Origin: Vulcanococcus sp.
GTDB lineage: Bacteria; Cyanobacteriota; Cyanobacteriia; PCC-6307; Cyanobiaceae
Assembly (NCBI GenBank): GCA_019264575.1
Contig: JAHUZV010000022.1
Coordinates: 39,509-103,508, forward strand
Reading direction: 5' to 3'
Length of the DNA stretch: 64,000 nt
How positions within the stretch are numbered: the stretch's first letter is position 1; each line of letters starts with the position of its first letter. The notes beneath the pieces are model-generated. The model did no database searches. It had not been told where the DNA came from and saw only the letters and a list, made by a program, of their open reading frames with translations. The position numbers and the translations under genes were made by a program. Shown one piece after another: positions 61,255 to 64,000 of this stretch.

Positions 61255-61403
61255 CTACCCACCAGCTCTCAGAAGAACTGGACCAGCAAAGGGGGTCACG
61301 TCACGCGGATAGAGCTCTCTGCCGACCGGACGCACGCGGTTGCTCAGCCGAACTGACGCGCCTCGTTGATTGGCATTCGCTTCTCGCTGGTGCCGAGCGA
61401 TTC

Positions 61404-61431
61404 GGCCCTGGTGGCCATCACCACCAGGGCC
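61404..61431. terminator. Hairpin 3' of the IS1182 transposase
   Basis: GGCCCTGGTGG - CCATCA - CCACCAGGGCC, a perfect 11-bp stem just beyond the transposase stop. No T-run, so the role (protection from outside transcription, or an element end) is uncertain. Confidence 0.4.
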
Positions 61432-61439
61432 AGAGCCCC

Positions 61440-62987
61440 TCATCCGCTCGCCAGTAACAGTGCCTGCTGCGGGGATCGCCTGTATCTGAACAGTTTGAGC
61501 AGGTTGTGCGTCGCGGCAATCAGGTGCCATTCCGCATCCACCTTCTCCAGGCCCCGCAGCAAGAAGCGCCGCAGACCCCTGGCTTCCTTGATCTGGCCGT
61601 TCACCGGCTCCACGATCGCCTTGCGCTTGGCGTAAATCGCTGATCCGGTCTTGCTTCTCAGCTTGCGAGCCATACGTGCTTTCGGATCGGCATCCTTGGG
61701 CATTGGCCCGCGTTTCGGTGGTAGGGGCTGGCCATGGGGCAGTCGGCCAGTGGCGATGTAGGCATCGATCCCTTGATCAGCGCAGAGCTCAGCGTTGGCC
61801 TCGCTCCAATACCCGGCATCCGCTGTGAGCACATCCGGCAGAGCGCCAGCTGTGGCCGCGATGCGCTGCACCATCGGCTCCAGGTGTTCGACATCCGGCG
61901 CCTGGTTGCTCACCCCGAGCGCCACGATCACCTGATGGTCGCTGTCAACGGCCAGCTGGCAGTTGTAGCCCTGGATGTAGTGGCCATCGGACTTCATCAG
62001 GTGGCTGTCGGGGTCGGTGAAATTCCGCTGGGTTTTGGACGTCGGTGTGCCATTGGCCTTTCTCGCCAGCCCACGACGCGGCATCGCTTCTACCGCCAGC
62101 GGTTCCAGATCCGGTGGCTCCAGGCCTGCTTCCTTGGCGGCCTCGATCGCCTTCTCTCGTGCGGCTTTCGCTTTGGCTGCTGCCGCCTCAGCTCGCTTGT
62201 TCAGTTCCGTCTGCTCAGCCGCTGGTGCGTCTGCTTGCTTGGCTGCATCAGCCTCGGCTTTGGCCTCATCAGCCTCGTCTTGGCGTTGACGCGCTGCCGC
62301 AGCAGCGGTCTCCGCTTCCATCTCCTTGCGGGCCTGACGAATCCGCTCAAGGCGGTCCTGGCGGCGGCGCAGTTCATCGGGCAGATCACTGCCGCGGTTG
62401 TCCTTGCCGTAACGGCGATCCTCCTGGGCATCGAGGATCTCGGCCTTGCGCATCAGGGCGTTGATCTCCTGCGCCAGCTGCTTCTCAGCCCTGAGCATCC
62501 GCTCGTGGCTCATGGCTTTGTGCTTGCTGGCGTTGGCTTTGACCTTGGTGCCATCCAGGGCCACGTGCCCCAGGCTCACCATCCCTGCCTTCTGGCACAG
62601 CCGCAGGATCTGAACAAACAGACCCTTGAGCGCATCGAGGTTGCGGCGGCGGAAGTCGCTGATCCGGCTGTGGTCCGGCTGCTGATTACCGGTGAGCACC
62701 CTGAAAGCCAGATCCTCGTAGCAGGCCCGCTCAATCCTGCGGGATGAAACCGTGCCCACGCAGTAGGCGTAGAGCAGCAGCATCGTCATCATGCGCGGGT
62801 CAAAACCCTTTTCCCCGCGAGGATCCTTGGCCTGCGCCGGAATCAGGATCTCGGAGAGATCCAGCTCATGCACCAGATCCAGCAGGAAATACACCTGGTG
62901 ATCGTCCGCCAGCCATTCACGCGGTGAGGGCGGTAGCAAGGTGGTCTGATCCGGCTGCCAGGGGCGGAACGACTTGGGCTTCTGCAT
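61440..62987 (-). CDS. IS1182-family transposase
   Basis: 515 residues, apparently intact. The N-terminal QPDQTTLLPPSPREWLADDH, GEKGFDPRMMTMLLLYAYCV, RISDFRRRNLDALKGLFVQI and ALDGTKVKANASKHKAMSHE fit IS1182. An Ala/Glu/Lys-rich coiled segment (about 200-300) splits the DDE domain, and YIQGYNCQLAVDSDHQVIVA, DVLTADAGYWSEANAELC and KRKAIVEPVNGQIKEARGL follow. Its ends could not be defined. Confidence 0.92.
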   Translation of the reverse strand: MQKPKSFRPWQPDQTTLLPPSPREWLADDHQVYFLLDLVHELDLSEILIPAQAKDPRGEKGFDPRMMTMLLLYAYCVGTVSSRRIERACYEDLAFRVLTGNQQPDHSRISDFRRRNLDALKGLFVQILRLCQKAGMVSLGHVALDGTKVKANASKHKAMSHERMLRAEKQLAQEINALMRKAEILDAQEDRRYGKDNRGSDLPDELRRRQDRLERIRQARKEMEAETAAAAARQRQDEADEAKAEADAAKQADAPAAEQTELNKRAEAAAAKAKAAREKAIEAAKEAGLEPPDLEPLAVEAMPRRGLARKANGTPTSKTQRNFTDPDSHLMKSDGHYIQGYNCQLAVDSDHQVIVALGVSNQAPDVEHLEPMVQRIAATAGALPDVLTADAGYWSEANAELCADQGIDAYIATGRLPHGQPLPPKRGPMPKDADPKARMARKLRSKTGSAIYAKRKAIVEPVNGQIKEARGLRRFLLRGLEKVDAEWHLIAATHNLLKLFRYRRSPQQALLLASG

Positions 62988-63200
62988 ACCCTATTCTCCC
63001 CGTCAGATCCATTGCAGTCACTACGATCTGGGCGGATTTAGGGGCGTCTGTGGAGAGCTGCGACTGGATCTATGCGCGACAGGCTCCTAGCTCGAGCGCA
63101 GTGGCCTACGCGATCCGGCTCGCATCGATTGGCTGCTGCTGGTCATCGCGATCGCTGTCCTGATAAGCGCACTGCAGGGTTATGCGGTCAACCTGGCCGG
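62988..63200. other. Residual sequence between IS1182 transposase and ISAs1
   Basis: About 210 bp. It must contain the upstream end of the IS1182 element. A plus-strand stretch (63120-63213) reads as a hydrophobic helix IDWLLLVIAIAVLISALQGY but has no start or recognisable family. Confidence 0.4.
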
Positions 63201-63860
63201 CAGGGCCGCCTAAAAGTCTGTCCTGGTAGCTCTTGGCGGTGCTGTCAGCATTGGGTTCGCTCGGCGGGTCTCAGAGCCCCCAATGCCCGAAACCTGCTCC
63301 ACCGCAGTCGATCAGCCCGCACCGGATGACCTGATCAGTTTTCTCAAGGCCATCCCGGACGGGCGATACCGCCGTGGGGTGCGTTACCCGCAGTGGTTCC
63401 TGCTGTTGGTGGCGGTGCTCGGGATCCTGAGCGGCTGCCGCAGCTCCCGTGATCTGGAGGCCTTTGCCCGGCGGCATCGGGAGGTGTTGAACGAGGCACT
63501 GGGGCTCGATTTCAAGCGCTGGCCCTCCGATGCCACCTTCCTTTACCTATTCAACAAGGCCCACCTGCAGGAATTTGGCCAGGTGCTGCAGGCCTGGATG
63601 GTCAGCCAGATCCCAGGCGGGGCCGATGGTCTGGATCAGTTGGTGTGTGATGGCAAAACCCTGCGCGGCTCAGCCATCGAGACGGAGGAGGGCAACCACC
63701 GTTTTGTGGCCCAGGTCACGGTCTATGCCCGGGCCCTTGGCGTCGCCCTGGCCCAGAAGACCTACGACACCCACGAATCCAGTGAGCGTGCGGCGCTGAA
63801 AGAGCTGCTCAGCGGCCTGGATCTCGATGGCGTATTGATCCAGGCGGATGCCCTGCACAC
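63201..63860 (+). mobile_element. ISAs1-family element, copy a, truncated
   Basis: The left end CAGGGCCGCCTAAAAGT (63201) lies 82 bp upstream of the transposase start. The element is cut at 63860, where the left end of a second, similar element begins. Confidence 0.75.
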
Positions 63861-63918
63861 CAGGGCTGATTCAAAGTGTGTCACAGGCATTCTTGCCGGG
63901 GCTGCGAGCATGGGTTGA
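63283..63918 (+). pseudogene. ISAs1-family transposase, interrupted by a second copy
   Basis: DLISFLKAIPDGRYRRGVRY, FLLLVAVLGILSGCRSSRDL, SDATFLYLFN and QLVCDGKTLRGSAIETEEGN (catalytic Asp region) mark an ISAs1 (H-repeat-like) transposase. Native sequence ends at about residue 192 (QADALHT, 63860); the following residues up to the stop at 63916-63918 come from the left end of the next element. The C-terminal third is missing, so it is inactive. Confidence 0.85.
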
Positions 63919-64000
63919 GGTCGGTGGGATTGCCCCCTCTCAGTGCTCCAAAGCGTTTCTGCCACAACCGATCTCGACCTGATCAGCTACCTCAAGGCGA
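63861..64000 (+). mobile_element. ISAs1-family element, copy b, left end
   Basis: Starts CAGGGCTGATTCAAAGT, closely matching the left end of copy a at 63201. The distance to the transposase start (82 bp) is the same in both. It continues beyond the window. Confidence 0.75.
63943..64000 (+). CDS. ISAs1-family transposase, N-terminal fragment at the window edge
   Basis: From GTG 63943 the frame reads VLQSVSATTDLDLISYLKA, matching DDLISFLKA of copy a. Too short to say whether the gene is intact. Confidence 0.7.
   Translation, partial: MLQSVSATTDLDLISYLKA

Larger units (their letters stand above)
58843..61303. mobile_element. IS3-family element interrupted by an IS5-family element
   Basis: The left end TGACGTGGACCCCAGAAA (58843) and the right end (reverse complement TGACGTGACCCCC from 61303) form imperfect terminal inverted repeats. 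Both ends are flanked by CGCG (58839-58842 and 61304-61307), consistent with a 4-bp target duplication, although CGCG is itself palindromic. The two overlapping genes are typical of IS3. The element is split by the IS5 insertion at 59925-61145, and is about 1.24 kb without it. Confidence 0.8.

Noticed and set aside
61734-62747. A 337-codon open frame antisense to the IS1182 transposase
   Set aside because: Leu/Arg/Cys-rich shadow; the transposase has complete catalytic motifs.
63120-63213. Fragment of a RodA/FtsW-type membrane gene
   Set aside because: Only one hydrophobic stretch is similar in character; no specific motif or start.
1-64000. tRNA, rRNA or CRISPR arrays
   Set aside because: None recognised when reading both strands; no regularly spaced short repeats except RTX and TPR coding repeats.

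Overview
The window comes from the chromosome of a high-GC picocyanobacterium of the Cyanobium/Synechococcus type. psbZ (photosystem II), cobH, UbiB-like ABC1 kinase and a DUF1400-type protein occur together, and the gene order thrC - (gap) - dnaN - PRC-barrel gene - purL - purF is the one found at the replication origin of marine and freshwater Synechococcus relatives. Most genes are GC-rich and tightly packed, with 1-8 bp overlaps. No rRNA, tRNA or CRISPR array was seen.

Region by region. 1-3 kb: the edge of a Uma2-type nuclease gene, a VapBC-like toxin-antitoxin pair and recN. 3-14.7 kb: housekeeping block with ABC1 kinase, thrC, an origin-like gap, dnaN, purL and purF, into which a secreted metalloprotease gene is inserted. 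14.7-23.3 kb: lysC, holA coupled to a gene fusing an antitoxin domain to a PIN toxin domain, cobH, mutS, psbZ, ribH and a retropepsin-like protein. 23.5-28.6 kb: dTDP-L-rhamnose operon rfbACDB and a membrane sugar-phosphate transferase. 28.7-32.5 kb: a second, nearly identical VapBC pair coupled to a TPR-glycosyltransferase, a methyltransferase and a glycosyltransferase. 32.5-37.5 kb: type I secretion adaptor, ABC exporter with a cyclic-nucleotide-binding-like domain, and a parvulin isomerase. 37.5-49.6 kb: TPR-GT9-like protein, two SPINDLY-type O-GlcNAc transferase homologues, a Ser/Thr/Gly-rich RTX protein and further glycosyltransferases. 49.6-54.5 kb: sugar aminotransferase, methyltransferases and an epimerase; two genes here carry in-frame stops. 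54.9-58.8 kb: an AT-rich four-gene operon for 2-aminoethylphosphonate and its CMP-activation. 58.8-64 kb: an insertion-sequence pile-up (IS3 split by IS5, IS1182, two ISAs1 elements, one inside the other).

Taken together, about 23-58 kb is a cell-surface region. dTDP-rhamnose and phosphonate precursors, glycosyltransferases and TPR/OGT enzymes probably decorate surface glycans and an RTX protein exported by the type I system. The RTX metalloprotease at 9.4 kb could use the same exporter. Five copies of a 39-bp GTAC dyad and two TGCGCA operators link the toxin-antitoxin loci and other intergenic spots. The phosphonate operon, lying between a purF relic and the insertion sequences, looks horizontally acquired.
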